DNA of 64,000 bases from Lachnospiraceae bacterium (GCA_026169045.1 JAPFDH010000077.1:17497-81496), one strand, 5' to 3'. Counted from the stretch's first letter, positions 25,884 through 35,767 are shown. Notes: generated from the sequence alone by a model not told the origin. Translations and numbers: made by a program.

Positions 25884-27616
25884 TATGCTGTCACCTCCTG
25901 GTTCATTTGGGAATCATAAATTTCTTTATATTCCCGACAAGTTTTCATTAATTCTTCATGTTTTCCCTGTCCGACAATTTTTCCTGCTTCCATAACCAAA
26001 ATTTGATCGGCTTCCATAACGGAAGAAATTCTTTGAGCTATAATGATTTTTGTGGTCTGATTCAGAGTGGTCTGAAATGTTTCCCGAATTTTGGCTTCTG
26101 TAGCCGTATCTACTGCACTGGTACTGTCATCCAAAATCAAAATCTTGGGCTTTTTCAGCAAAGCTCTGGCAATGCATAAACGCTGTTTCTGCCCGCCTGA
26201 TACATTGGAGCCACCCTGTCCCAATTCTGTCCCGTATTGAAATGGAAATGTACGAACGAAACCGTCTGCCTGCGCATTGGCAGCAGCAGCAAAAACCATC
26301 TCATCCGATGCGTCGCTATCGCCCCAACGGAGATTTTCCATAATACTTCCGGAAAATAAAACATTTTTCTGTAAGACCATTCCTACTCCATCTCTCAAGC
26401 GATGTAAAGAATAATCTTTTACATCCACCCCATCTACACAAACCATTCCCTCATCCGCATCGTAAAGACGGGGAATTAATGAAACCAGTGATGTTTTTCC
26501 GCAACCTGTCGGTCCAATAATACCAACTGTCTGCCCCGGTAATATAGTCAGATTAATATCTTGTAAAACCCATTCTTCGGTATCTTTATAATAACGGAAA
26601 TTTACATGCTTAAATTCAATTTTTCCCTCTTCGACATCTGTTTCCGGCTGTGCAGCACATTCATCGGTTAAGTCAATAACCGTATCCAAAACCTCATTGA
26701 TACGCTTAATAGAAGCAAGTGCTCTGGAACTGTTTAAAAAAACCATGGCCATCATCATTAAAGACATCAAAATCTGAACGATATATGTGGTAAAAGCAGT
26801 TAAATCTCCCACCGGCATATTTCCGGCAATAATCATATTTCCCCCAAACCAAACAACACTTATTGTTGTGATATTCATGGCCAACATCATTACCGGCATC
26901 GAACAAATGGCTATTTTAATTGCGTGAATACTGCTTTGGCACAGATCCTCATTGAGGTTCTTAAATTTATTTTCTTCATATTCACCACGTACAAAGGACT
27001 TAATAACCCGAATGTTTACCAGGGTCTCCTGAATTCCCGAATTTAAGCGGTCAATTTTTTTCTGCATAATTTCAAATCTTGGAAAAGCCACCCGCATCAA
27101 AGCAAAAATAGCCAAAGCCAAAAGCGGAATGACAATCAAAAGAATGACAGCCAGATTGGAATTCATGGTGAAAGCCATAATCAATGCACCGATCAGCATT
27201 CCGGGCGCCCGTAGACATGTTCTTAAAATCATCATTATAATATTTTGAACTTGCGTAATATCATTGGTCAGACGGGTTACTAAAGAACCGGTACTAAATG
27301 TATCAATATTACGGAAAGAAAATTTCTGTACTTTTTCAAATAAGTCCTGCCGTAAATCTGCTCCAAATGAAATAGATGCGTGAGAAGCAAAATACGCTCC
27401 ACCAATTCCTCCTCCTGCCATAATGCAGGCAATTCCGATCATAATACATCCCAATAAAATAATAAACCGAATATCATGATTGGCAACCCCTTCATTAATA
27501 ATTACTGACATTAAATACGGAAGAAAAATTTCTCCCAGGACTTCAATAATCATGCAAACCGGTCCCAAAATAAAATATTTGATATAAGGTTTGGCATATT
27601 TTATATATCGTTTCAT
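25883..27616 (-). CDS. ABC exporter half-transporter with ATP-binding domain (pair 2, degenerate Walker B)
   Basis: Protein of 577 residues from the ATG at 27616, chosen because GGGGTG lies upstream; an in-frame ATG at 27628 has no such site. It has six membrane helices (about 13-300) and a nucleotide-binding domain with Walker A GPTGCGKTS, Walker B ILILDDSTSAVD (aspartate for the catalytic glutamate) and a canonical NVSGGQKQR signature. It pairs with the next gene, to which it is coupled by TAATG. It starts 15 bp after the marR stop codon. Confidence 0.92.
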   Translation of the reverse strand: MKRYIKYAKPYIKYFILGPVCMIIEVLGEIFLPYLMSVIINEGVANHDIRFIILLGCIMIGIACIMAGGGIGGAYFASHASISFGADLRQDLFEKVQKFSFRNIDTFSTGSLVTRLTNDITQVQNIIMMILRTCLRAPGMLIGALIMAFTMNSNLAVILLIVIPLLALAIFALMRVAFPRFEIMQKKIDRLNSGIQETLVNIRVIKSFVRGEYEENKFKNLNEDLCQSSIHAIKIAICSMPVMMLAMNITTISVVWFGGNMIIAGNMPVGDLTAFTTYIVQILMSLMMMAMVFLNSSRALASIKRINEVLDTVIDLTDECAAQPETDVEEGKIEFKHVNFRYYKDTEEWVLQDINLTILPGQTVGIIGPTGCGKTSLVSLIPRLYDADEGMVCVDGVDVKDYSLHRLRDGVGMVLQKNVLFSGSIMENLRWGDSDASDEMVFAAAANAQADGFVRTFPFQYGTELGQGGSNVSGGQKQRLCIARALLKKPKILILDDSTSAVDTATEAKIRETFQTTLNQTTKIIIAQRISSVMEADQILVMEAGKIVGQGKHEELMKTCREYKEIYDSQMNQEVTA

Positions 27617-27631
27617 TATGCACCCCATTTC

Positions 27632-28087
27632 TTACTTTGAATCTTCCATTGTATCAAAGCCATCCGGAATGGATTCCAAACTATGATAAATTCGCTCTAC
27701 CATAGAACTTAATTGCTCCATTTCTTCTTCCGAAAAGCCAGAAAATGCTGCTTCATCAATTTTTATTACCACCTGTCGGCTTTTATCCACAATATTTTTT
27801 CCTTTATCGGTGATTGTAATCTTATTAAACCGATTATCTTCCAAATCCATTGCTTTAGAAATATATCCCTCGGATTCCAACCTTTTTAACGAAACAGCAA
27901 CAGAGGCAGGAGATACTTTTAATTGACTTGCCAATTCTTTCTGGCTTACCGTCTCATGGTTGGCCAGGTGCATGAGCAGGTGATGCTGACTTCCGTGCAG
28001 GCCAAGTTGATTGGTTTCCCTTTCCACAATCCTTTTATGAAGGCGACATGTGACCACTAATTTTCGAAATGTCTGATAACAGTCCAT
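27632..28087 (-). CDS. MarR family transcriptional regulator
   Basis: Winged-helix repressor of 151 residues, the usual size of MarR proteins. The helix-turn-helix is visible around residues 48-70 (SQKELASQLKVSPASVAVSLKRL), and the wing follows (LEDNRFNKITITDKG). It is the second gene of the operon, between the propeller gene and the four ABC genes, which fits local autoregulation. The likely operator is the cluster of TTAAC/GTTAA palindromes over the operon promoter. Start ATG follows AAAGGAGGAGAAAC. Confidence 0.92.
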   Translation of the reverse strand: MDCYQTFRKLVVTCRLHKRIVERETNQLGLHGSQHHLLMHLANHETVSQKELASQLKVSPASVAVSLKRLESEGYISKAMDLEDNRFNKITITDKGKNIVDKSRQVVIKIDEAAFSGFSEEEMEQLSSMVERIYHSLESIPDGFDTMEDSK

Positions 28088-28106
28088 GTTTCTCCTCCTT
28101 TCTTGT

Positions 28107-29198
28107 CTAATCTACCCATTCTGAAATATCAGCATATACCGCTTCTGTTTTTGTACTGCTTACCGGGTGATTAAAATATACACGCTTTCCGTCCCTGGAA
28201 AAGGTTGGGTTTGGATGCACTTTCAGATCCCAAATGGTAAACTGTTCATTGGAAGATCCCAATACTGCCACAGGTGTAATTTCACCTTTACGATATAACA
28301 GAACATCTGCCGGATAACCTGGATATGCCCGATCACCTACAAACCATTTTCGGTCTTTTGATCCATCAATATGATTTCCCACACCTCCCAATACTTCTAA
28401 CATCTCACCATCCATGGAAAAGCGCTGAATCCGACTGCTTTCCATTTCAATTTTCTTTCCGTCAAAATACTGGCGTGTTGCCAAATAGGTTGTATCATCA
28501 TACCAAAGCTGGTGAACCGGTTTATCCGGAATAAAATGTGTTTTTCCGGTTTCCAATTCAATCGCTCCCAATGCACCAAAGGTTTTACACTCTTCTACAC
28601 TTAGTCGCATCATAACTGTAGTAGCAGAAGGATTTAACTGTACATGGCTCATAGATGTCGTATACTGATTTGGTGTATATCCCGCATCGGTTACCATTTT
28701 TAATATTTGACTGGAATCCACAGCTTTTCGTACGGTATAGGTATGTAAATCTAATAAATAGATACCACATGTATCCATGACAGGGATCTGAGGATTTTTT
28801 CCCAAAAATTCTTCGGATATGGAAAAAGGATAGATACCATTTTCACTGCAATGGATTTCCTTACAAAAAACCGGTCCGAATTCTACCGTATTGGTATCAA
28901 TATTGAATATACGAAAAGCACTGAAACCATTGATAATATCTCGAAATACAATACGGCTATTATCTACGAATGTAGCGGAAGGGCCATTGTGATTTCCGCA
29001 TTCAACAGTGAAAACTTTTCTATGATTTGTAAGGTCACGATCACAGATCCATATTTCTGTTTCACCGGAAACAGCATTAGTCAAATCCTTTTTTCGTGCA
29101 TATACAATTCTTTTTCCATCAGGACTTTCCGGCTGTCCTCCATTCATACCGAACATGGTAGAGGATTCACATTCTGTAATTTTGTTCAATAAAGTCAT
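28107..29198 (-). CDS. WD40-like/TolB-type beta-propeller protein, function unknown
   Basis: Protein of 363 residues from the ATG at 29198 (AAGGGAGAG upstream); an ATG at 29267 has no ribosome binding site. No signal peptide or membrane segment is seen, so it is probably cytoplasmic. Repeated SPDGKRI, NPSATTV and SRDGKRV type turns (near residues 25, 180 and 335) suggest a TolB-like or oligogalacturonate-lyase-like propeller. An MSHVQLNPSA segment also recalls that lyase family, but the catalytic residues cannot be confirmed by reading. It is the first gene of the MarR-ABC operon, which suggests a part in sensing or processing the exported or inducing compound. The assignment is structural only. 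Confidence 0.6.
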   Translation of the reverse strand: MTLLNKITECESSTMFGMNGGQPESPDGKRIVYARKKDLTNAVSGETEIWICDRDLTNHRKVFTVECGNHNGPSATFVDNSRIVFRDIINGFSAFRIFNIDTNTVEFGPVFCKEIHCSENGIYPFSISEEFLGKNPQIPVMDTCGIYLLDLHTYTVRKAVDSSQILKMVTDAGYTPNQYTTSMSHVQLNPSATTVMMRLSVEECKTFGALGAIELETGKTHFIPDKPVHQLWYDDTTYLATRQYFDGKKIEMESSRIQRFSMDGEMLEVLGGVGNHIDGSKDRKWFVGDRAYPGYPADVLLYRKGEITPVAVLGSSNEQFTIWDLKVHPNPTFSRDGKRVYFNHPVSSTKTEAVYADISEWVD

Positions 29199-29284
29199 TT
29201 TTACTCTCCCTTTCTTTTCTGTTGTCTCCCAAGATGAAATATTGTGTGAAAATCTGAAAAGACACATCTTTTAAATTTAGCTAC

Positions 29285-29352
29285 TTAACCATTAACCAGT
29301 TAATATTTAGCTAGTTAACTAAATTATACGAAGGATACCTGGATAAAGTCAA
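29285..29352 (-). promoter_or_regulatory. Operon promoter with MarR-type operator palindromes
   Basis: Minus-strand TTGACT (29352-29347) and TATAAT (29328-29323) with an 18 bp spacer. From the -10 element downstream lie the palindromes TAGTTAACTA (29312-29321) and TTAACCAGTTAA (29292-29303, TTAAC and GTTAA arms), plus a further TTAAGTAG half. Binding here would cover the transcription start, as expected for autorepression by the operon's MarR protein. Confidence 0.65.
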
Positions 29353-29423
29353 TGTATTTTTCAGACCATTCCGTTTTTTACAGTAAAATAATACATCCTG
29401 ATTTCCCATTATGTCGTTCAATA

Positions 29424-29501
29424 AAAAAAGACCTGTTCTCTGAGATAAAACAGGAGATACTCGGATTAAGAATGAACTCCCATATTATCATAGAGAACAG
29501 G
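29424..29501 (-). terminator. Terminator of the LCP ligase gene
   Basis: Minus-strand arms CCTGTTCTCTATGA (29501-29488) and TCAGAGAACAGG (29443-29432) pair over 12 bp with one bulge and are followed by TCTTTTTTTATT. The loop of about 45 nt is unusually long and contains another possible small stem. Confidence 0.7.
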
Positions 29502-29566
29502 CTCTCTTCATTACAATTATCATTTTTTATTATGGATATACGGACTACATTTTAAATATTGGATTA

Positions 29567-30589
29567 TTATGGTGTACCATAGATATTATTATGCAACCGT
29601 TCAATTGTAGCCGGATAATCCGGTACCAGCTGCTCACCCATATTTGTATATAAATCATCATATGGAACGCGATCCATCACCAGCTCATACTGGATCCATT
29701 CCGGTGCTTTTGTAATCTTTGCAAGAAGATCTGTTTCAGAAAGATTATGTGTTATATATGGCAAAACAGCATTAATAAAATCATTTAATTCGGTTAAAGA
29801 CATGGACTGAGCCTGAAGGAAAATTTGTTCCAAAACACGGCGCTGTCTGGATGTACGCTCGTAATCATACTTTCCTACATAGCGGATTCTGGAATATGCT
29901 ACTGCCTCATCTCCATTCATATGAACATTACCGGCAGAGAATGAAGTTCCCAGACTCTTATTCAGATAATCAGCTTCTTCCTGATAAATATCCAAATTAA
30001 TTCCTCCGATCATATCGATGATCGTTGCCATAGAATTAAAATCTACACTGGCATAATTGTCAATATCAATTTTAAAGTTTTCCTCAATTGTCTGTACAAG
30101 AAGCGGTCCGGCTCCATGGGCATATGCTGCATTTAGTTTCTGTGCACCAAATCCCGGAATAACCGCATACAAATCTCTCATAAAAGAAGTCAGATGAATG
30201 GTTTTGGTATTTTCATTGACAGATGCCAAAATCATAGAATCCGAATTGCCATACCAACTGGTATCACGACGATCTGAACCAATCAACAGTACATTATATA
30301 CTGCATCAGAGGATGGAACATCAAACTGTCCCACATCTCCCTCAATCTGAGCTGCCAGACTGGAAGCTGCTTCCGGATCCAATGTTTCCTCCGGAGTCTC
30401 TCCATCTTCCGCCGTATCAGGCAGGGAATTGATAATCGGAATGTCCTCATCTTTTACATAGTTTGATTTATCATGATAGCTTTTAAAAATCATATATCCC
30501 GCTACCGCCACAGATAAAAACATAAGTAAAATGATGATAAGGATGATCAACCACCAATGGACTTTTTTCTTTTTTTTCTTTCCCTCCAT
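29567..30589 (-). CDS. LytR-CpsA-Psr (LCP) family cell-wall polymer ligase
   Basis: Membrane-anchored transferase that attaches teichoic acid-like or capsular glycopolymers to peptidoglycan from polyprenyl-phosphate carriers. The 340-residue protein has a Lys-rich start, one membrane segment (residues about 12-34), an acidic linker, and the LCP domain from about residue 95 to 310 with LLIGSDRRD, SDSMILASVN, the SFMRDLYAVIPG arginine motif, and YSRIRYVGKYDYERTSRQ near the end. It is a single-gene unit with its own promoter and terminator. Confidence 0.92.
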   Translation of the reverse strand: MEGKKKKKKVHWWLIILIIILLMFLSVAVAGYMIFKSYHDKSNYVKDEDIPIINSLPDTAEDGETPEETLDPEAASSLAAQIEGDVGQFDVPSSDAVYNVLLIGSDRRDTSWYGNSDSMILASVNENTKTIHLTSFMRDLYAVIPGFGAQKLNAAYAHGAGPLLVQTIEENFKIDIDNYASVDFNSMATIIDMIGGINLDIYQEEADYLNKSLGTSFSAGNVHMNGDEAVAYSRIRYVGKYDYERTSRQRRVLEQIFLQAQSMSLTELNDFINAVLPYITHNLSETDLLAKITKAPEWIQYELVMDRVPYDDLYTNMGEQLVPDYPATIERLHNNIYGTP

Positions 30590-30622
30590 CTTTTGTGATT
30601 CCTTTCTGTTTTTTATTTCTTT

Positions 30623-30651
30623 ATGATAATCCCGTTTGATTTTCTTGTCAA
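30623..30651 (-). promoter_or_regulatory. Sigma-A promoter of the LCP ligase gene
   Basis: Minus-strand TTGACA (30651-30646) and TATCAT (30628-30623) with a 17 bp spacer, about 35 bp upstream of the start codon. Confidence 0.7.
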
Positions 30652-30691
30652 CCCATATCCCTGAAATTCTAAAACAAAACCTGAAATTTCA

Positions 30692-33600
30692 TTATTCTAA
30701 AATACGCAACAATTCCTCACGATTCATGGAAGACAGAACGGCTCCATCGGTGTAAAGAACCTGATCAGCTAAATATTGTTTTGATTCCTGCAGCTTTAAA
30801 ATATTATCTTCGATTGTATTTTTGGTAATCAACCGATATACCGTCACCATTTTATGTTGTCCGATTCGATGGGTACGGTCTGTTGCCTGATTCTGAGCAG
30901 CCATATTCCACCATGGATCATAATGAATGACAATATCCGCAGCCGTGAGGTTCAACCCTGTTCCGCCAGCTTTTAAAGAGATAAGGAATACAGAGGTTTC
31001 ATCCTGTTGAAAGCGGTTTACCAGTTCCATTCGTTCTTCTTTTGAAGTCGCTCCTGTCAGCAGATAATAGGAAATGCTTTCTTCTTTTAAACAGTTTTGG
31101 ATTTTTTCCAACATGGATGTAAATTGAGAAAACAAAAGTATTTTGTGACCGGATTGTACCGCTCGCAGTATCAATTCCATACAAGTATTTAATTTGGCTG
31201 ATCCATCTTCATAACCTTCAAAACATAGCGACGGATCACAACAAATTTGTCTAAGGCGCATCAGTTGTGACAAGATAGAAATTCTTTTTTGGTGAAAGCT
31301 TTCCTCTGTTTCCATAACAAGCTGCTTTTTCAATTCCATAACTGCTGCCTGATATAGATAATCCTGCATTCCATCCATTTTGGAATAGATGACTTCTTCC
31401 AGTTTTTCCGGAAGATCGTTTAAGACATCTTTTTTCAGACGACGCATAAGAAATGGTCCTATCATCTGATGAAGTCGTTCCAATGCATAGGAATCTCCCT
31501 GTTTAACAATAGGAATTTCAAATTCGGTGCGAAATCTGGTATAGCTATATAAAAATCCTGGCATTAAAAAATCAAAAATGCTCCACAATTCACTTAAATG
31601 ATTTTCAATCGGAGTGCCGGTTAAAGCCAGGCGGAAAGAGGCCTGAATTGCTTTTACTGCTTTTGCGCTTTGTGTTGTATGATTTTTAATATATTGTGCT
31701 TCATCAATCACCATAGTAGAAAATTCCATCTCTTCATATAAAATTCCATCTCTTCGCAGCAAATCATATGAAGTAATAAGAACATCAAAATCCGCTGCTT
31801 TCGCCCGAATAATCTCTCGTTCCTGTGTATTTCCAACAATGGAAACTACTTTCAGACAGGGGGCAAAGCGAAAAAATTCGTGTTCCCAATTATAGATCAA
31901 AGATGTGGGACATACAATCAATGCCGGGTATAAAGAAATATTGTTCTTTTCACATAATTCCTTTTCAGATAGTAAAAAAGCGATGATCTGTAAAGATTTA
32001 CCCAGCCCCATATCATCGGCCAATATTCCTCCGAATCCATATGCCTTCAATGTTTTAATCCATTGAAATCCCTCTTTCTGATATTCTTTCATAACATCGG
32101 ATAAGGTGGGAGGAACATCACAAATATCCGGCCATTTTATCTGTTGAACCAGTTTATTGAAGTAAGTACTTCTTGCAATCAAATCTTCTTTACCGTTTTT
32201 GAAAACCGAATCAATGTAAAAAGCACGATATCTTGGCAATAAAGCCTGTTTTTTCTTAACTTGCTGCACGGATAGCTGCAGTCCTTTTGTCAAATCATCC
32301 AATACTTTCAAACCAGTTTGGTCCAATTCCAAAAATTCTCCATTTTTCAGACGATGCCATTTTTTCTTTTCCCGATAGCTATGTAAAATAGCGAATAGTT
32401 CCTCTCCTGAAAGCCCTTTGCTGTCCATTTCCAATTCCAAAAGTCCGCCCTTAAATGAAATACCAAAGGAAACCTGCGGCATGGAAACAATCTTTATCTG
32501 TTTTATTTTCTCTGAAATATATACTTCACCAATTTGCTTTAATTGTCCGATTCCATCTTTTAATAAACGGTAAACAGCATCTTCATCTTCGTAAATTACC
32601 AAATGATCTTCCGCATCTTTCTGTGTGAAAAACTGTTTTATCGTCTCATAAACCAATTTTTCCTGCCGGAAATTTCGGCGGATATTATCCGGGAATACGG
32701 TCGACTTTAAAGGTTGGAAAGAAAAATCTTCATAAGACTGTATAAAACGGCAAATAATATTTTTTCCGTCGGGACTGTCCAGAAAAAATGAAGAATGCAG
32801 CGGCTGCGGACACATATCAGCCAGATGAATCCCATATTCCTGAATCGAAACCTTTTTTTCCAGATAGGGAAGAACCTGTCCGCAAAATGTTTTAAAGTCT
32901 CTTTCTTGAAAAACAACGGAACCTTTTTTTGTCATCTGAAAAAAATCTCTCAGATTATTACTGTATGACGAATTGCATATATAAATCGTATTTTCATGTA
33001 TGACATAGATCAATTCCAATCCATACAGAAAGAACCATGTACCTATTATCGATACTTCTATGCCATCTCTCCCTTTTCGTTTGAATTCCACAGGAACAGC
33101 AGGATTCTTCCTTTCCACATGGCATAGTTTCATTTCAGAAGCTGTTTCTACTATAATTTCTCTTCCTTCCATCAAAAGGAACCACTCATCTGCCACGAAA
33201 CCTTTCAAATGTATTCTTCTGATTTTCTCAAACATCCCTTTGGATGCAGATCCCAACTCAAGGAAATAATCATACTGAGTCATTTGTCTTACGATAAAAT
33301 CGGCAATTTGGCTTGAAAAAGGTTCAAATGCTTCCGGTATATGATAAAAAGAAAGTTGCTTTCCATAACTCCCCTCTTTTTTCCCTAACATACAATTGGC
33401 AAATTCCCGAAGATCTTTCAAAAGATACTTCGACTTTTCTTTCCCATGTCTATCTCCAATACGAAACTCCAATTCTGGTTTTTGCATTTGTAGTATCAAT
33501 TTCGGTTCCAAAAAAATAGTTTCTTTTTGAACGGATGACTCAGCTTCAAATCGTTCCTGGTACTTTTGGAGTAAAATGCGACCATCCATGGAGGTAAATA

Positions 33601-33916
33601 CAGAAGAGACTCCCCCATCTTGATAATATAGTTGGTAATGAAAAAGGGAAGCCGCCAAATGGCGGCATAATCCCTGTTCTTTATGAAATTGCGGGCAGGT
33701 ACATGAAAAACTTTTCAGCTGTCCCTGTTTGATGATAACTTGAATCCAGTAACGGTTTCCCGTTTCCTCAACCTGTGCTTTTACGGTTACTTCTCCCCGC
33801 CAAAAGCTGTCACATTTCATTTCTGTAACTGCATTTTGGTCTGAAAGCATGCGCCCTTTTTGAAATTCCAAAAAATTAGCGGTTGCTTTTTGGATTTCCA
33901 CACTAGTCAGTGCCAT
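30692..33916 (-). CDS. SWIM zinc-finger SNF2-family helicase
   Basis: DEAD/H-type SWI2/SNF2 ATPase of 1074 residues. The ATG at 33916 is chosen because AAAGGGGCG lies upstream; an ATG at 33958 would lie inside argS. An N-terminal SWIM zinc motif is visible as FSCTCPQFHKEQGLCRHL (near residues 62-79). A central region of about 500 residues is not recognised. The helicase domains begin with LADDMGLGKSLQIIAF (Walker A, near 640), then VIDEAQYIKNH, LTGTPIENHLSELWS, and the C-terminal lobe with SLKAGGTGLNLTAAD and DRTHRIGQ. Bacterial members translocate on DNA; the role is unknown. It lies 19 bp after argS. Confidence 0.9.
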   Translation of the reverse strand: MALTSVEIQKATANFLEFQKGRMLSDQNAVTEMKCDSFWRGEVTVKAQVEETGNRYWIQVIIKQGQLKSFSCTCPQFHKEQGLCRHLAASLFHYQLYYQDGGVSSVFTSMDGRILLQKYQERFEAESSVQKETIFLEPKLILQMQKPELEFRIGDRHGKEKSKYLLKDLREFANCMLGKKEGSYGKQLSFYHIPEAFEPFSSQIADFIVRQMTQYDYFLELGSASKGMFEKIRRIHLKGFVADEWFLLMEGREIIVETASEMKLCHVERKNPAVPVEFKRKGRDGIEVSIIGTWFFLYGLELIYVIHENTIYICNSSYSNNLRDFFQMTKKGSVVFQERDFKTFCGQVLPYLEKKVSIQEYGIHLADMCPQPLHSSFFLDSPDGKNIICRFIQSYEDFSFQPLKSTVFPDNIRRNFRQEKLVYETIKQFFTQKDAEDHLVIYEDEDAVYRLLKDGIGQLKQIGEVYISEKIKQIKIVSMPQVSFGISFKGGLLELEMDSKGLSGEELFAILHSYREKKKWHRLKNGEFLELDQTGLKVLDDLTKGLQLSVQQVKKKQALLPRYRAFYIDSVFKNGKEDLIARSTYFNKLVQQIKWPDICDVPPTLSDVMKEYQKEGFQWIKTLKAYGFGGILADDMGLGKSLQIIAFLLSEKELCEKNNISLYPALIVCPTSLIYNWEHEFFRFAPCLKVVSIVGNTQEREIIRAKAADFDVLITSYDLLRRDGILYEEMEFSTMVIDEAQYIKNHTTQSAKAVKAIQASFRLALTGTPIENHLSELWSIFDFLMPGFLYSYTRFRTEFEIPIVKQGDSYALERLHQMIGPFLMRRLKKDVLNDLPEKLEEVIYSKMDGMQDYLYQAAVMELKKQLVMETEESFHQKRISILSQLMRLRQICCDPSLCFEGYEDGSAKLNTCMELILRAVQSGHKILLFSQFTSMLEKIQNCLKEESISYYLLTGATSKEERMELVNRFQQDETSVFLISLKAGGTGLNLTAADIVIHYDPWWNMAAQNQATDRTHRIGQHKMVTVYRLITKNTIEDNILKLQESKQYLADQVLYTDGAVLSSMNREELLRILE

Positions 33917-33935
33917 AAACGCCCCTTTTCTGCAA

Positions 33936-35702
33936 TTACATCCGTTCCGGTGCTTCAAATCCTAAAAGATCAATACATGTTTCCAATACACGGCGAACCA
34001 GACTAATTAAGGCAATATAACCGGATTGTTTCTTCTTGTCGGATTCAGCCAGAATATTTGTCTCATGATAAAATCCACTGAAAGCATCGGCAACATTGTA
34101 AATATAGCCGCATATCTTGTGAGGAGCCAATTCCTCAGCCGCTTGTTCAATGGTATCGTGAAAACGAGATAGAATCAACATTAAATCTTTTTCACATTTT
34201 CCTTCAGGAGCCATAATGGATGCATCGGCAACAGAATTTCCTGCTTCTTCATATTTTTTCAGAATGGACTTAATACGTACAATCATATATAAAATGTACG
34301 GACCCGTATTTCCTTCAAATGAACAGAAGCGATCCACATCAAAAACGTAATCCTTGGATGCCTGATTGGATAAGTCTCCGTATTTAATTGCGGCAAGTCC
34401 AACTGTTTTGGCAATTTCTCTTGTTTCTTCTTCCGATCCGGTACGATTTTCTTCCATCTTTTCATACACGGCCTGATTGATTTCTCCAATCAGTCTTTCC
34501 AGACGCATAACGCCGCCTTCCCTTGTTTTAAAAGGCTTACCGTCTTTTCCGTTCATTGTTCCAAAGCCAAGGAACTGGAGTTTTGTTTCAGTTGGTACCA
34601 GATCGGCTTTTCTGGCAACACGAAATACCTGAGTAAAATGCATTTCCTGTCTCTTATCCACTACATAGATAATACGGTCAGGATGGAATAATTTTTCTCT
34701 TTCCACGATCGTAGCCAAATCGGTTGTCTGGTACAGGCTTGCACCATCTGATTTCATAATTAAGCATGGAGGAATTTCTTTTTTATCCGTTTCTTCTTTT
34801 ACATCAACTACCAATGCACCTTCGCTGACATAAGCCAAGCCTTTGTCTTTTAACATTTGAACCATATCCGGTATATATGGTTGCGCATCGCTTTCTTTCT
34901 TCCACAAATCAAATTCTACATTCAGATTTTCATAATTCTTTTTCAGATCCGCAATGGATATATTCAGGATATGATTCCAGATGGCAGTATATCCTCTGTT
35001 ACCCTGCTGCAGTTTTACGGTTGCATCATGCGCTTTTTTTGCGAAATCCGGATCTACTTTTGATTTCCCGCTGGCACATGGGTAAATTTCTTCCAATTCT
35101 CCGATTGTAAAAGGAGCTTCCTCGGGATATTCATCGGTATAGGACTCATCAAAATAACATAACTCTGGCTGACGTTCTTTTACTTCTTCAATAATGAGCC
35201 CCATCTGCAGTCCCCAGTCTCCCAAATGGGCATCTCCGATTACCGTATGACCTAAAAAACGGAACATACGTTTTAAGCTCTCCCCAATAATTGCTGAACG
35301 CAAATGACCTACATGAAGAGGTTTTGCCACATTGGGGCCGCCATAATCAATTACGATTGTTTCAGCCTCTTGGGGCATTGTACATCCCAGTTTTTCATCA
35401 GATTCCATTCTTGTGATATAATCGGAAAGGAATTCGCCTGACACACGAATATTAATAAATCCCGGCTTTACCGCTGTAATTTCTTCAAACATGGAATTAT
35501 CTTCCAATTTTTTTAACACATCTTCAGCAATCATAATGGGAGCCTTTTTATAAGCTTTTGCTGCTGCCATAGCTCCGTTGCACTGATATTCACATAAATC
35601 CGGACGATTTGAAATTGTGACACGCCCATATGACGCATCGTATCCACATGCTTCAAATGCACCGGCTAATTGTTCTGCTATAAGTTCAATAACTGTTTTC
35701 AT
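33936..35702 (-). CDS. argS: Arginyl-tRNA synthetase
   Basis: Class I aminoacyl-tRNA synthetase charging tRNA-Arg. At 588 residues it is full length. The HIGH-type motif is HVGHLRSAIIGE (near residues 127-138) after the typical DYGGPNVAKPLHVG. As in most ArgS proteins there is no classical KMSK; the corresponding loop is GKPFKTREGG (near 384-393). An N-terminal arginyl domain and a C-terminal DALR helical domain are inferred from position. It lies about 250 bp downstream of pnp and is separated from it by repeat copy B and a hairpin. Confidence 0.96.
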   Translation of the reverse strand: MKTVIELIAEQLAGAFEACGYDASYGRVTISNRPDLCEYQCNGAMAAAKAYKKAPIMIAEDVLKKLEDNSMFEEITAVKPGFINIRVSGEFLSDYITRMESDEKLGCTMPQEAETIVIDYGGPNVAKPLHVGHLRSAIIGESLKRMFRFLGHTVIGDAHLGDWGLQMGLIIEEVKERQPELCYFDESYTDEYPEEAPFTIGELEEIYPCASGKSKVDPDFAKKAHDATVKLQQGNRGYTAIWNHILNISIADLKKNYENLNVEFDLWKKESDAQPYIPDMVQMLKDKGLAYVSEGALVVDVKEETDKKEIPPCLIMKSDGASLYQTTDLATIVEREKLFHPDRIIYVVDKRQEMHFTQVFRVARKADLVPTETKLQFLGFGTMNGKDGKPFKTREGGVMRLERLIGEINQAVYEKMEENRTGSEEETREIAKTVGLAAIKYGDLSNQASKDYVFDVDRFCSFEGNTGPYILYMIVRIKSILKKYEEAGNSVADASIMAPEGKCEKDLMLILSRFHDTIEQAAEELAPHKICGYIYNVADAFSGFYHETNILAESDKKKQSGYIALISLVRRVLETCIDLLGFEAPERM

Positions 35703-35721
35703 TGATAATCCTTTCTATTGC

Positions 35722-35749
35722 ACTATATTTTACTTAATACGATATGCAA
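35722..35749 (-). promoter_or_regulatory. Probable promoter of argS
   Basis: Minus-strand TTGCAT (35749-35744) and TATAGT (35727-35722) with a 16 bp spacer, about 20 bp upstream of the argS start. No T-box leader features were seen in this short region. Confidence 0.5.
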
Positions 35750-35767
35750 TTTCTTATGTACCAACAA

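Noticed and set aside
33936..35702. Missing KMSK motif in ArgS as a defect
   Set aside because: Most ArgS proteins lack a classical KMSK; the GKPFKTREGG loop is the normal equivalent.
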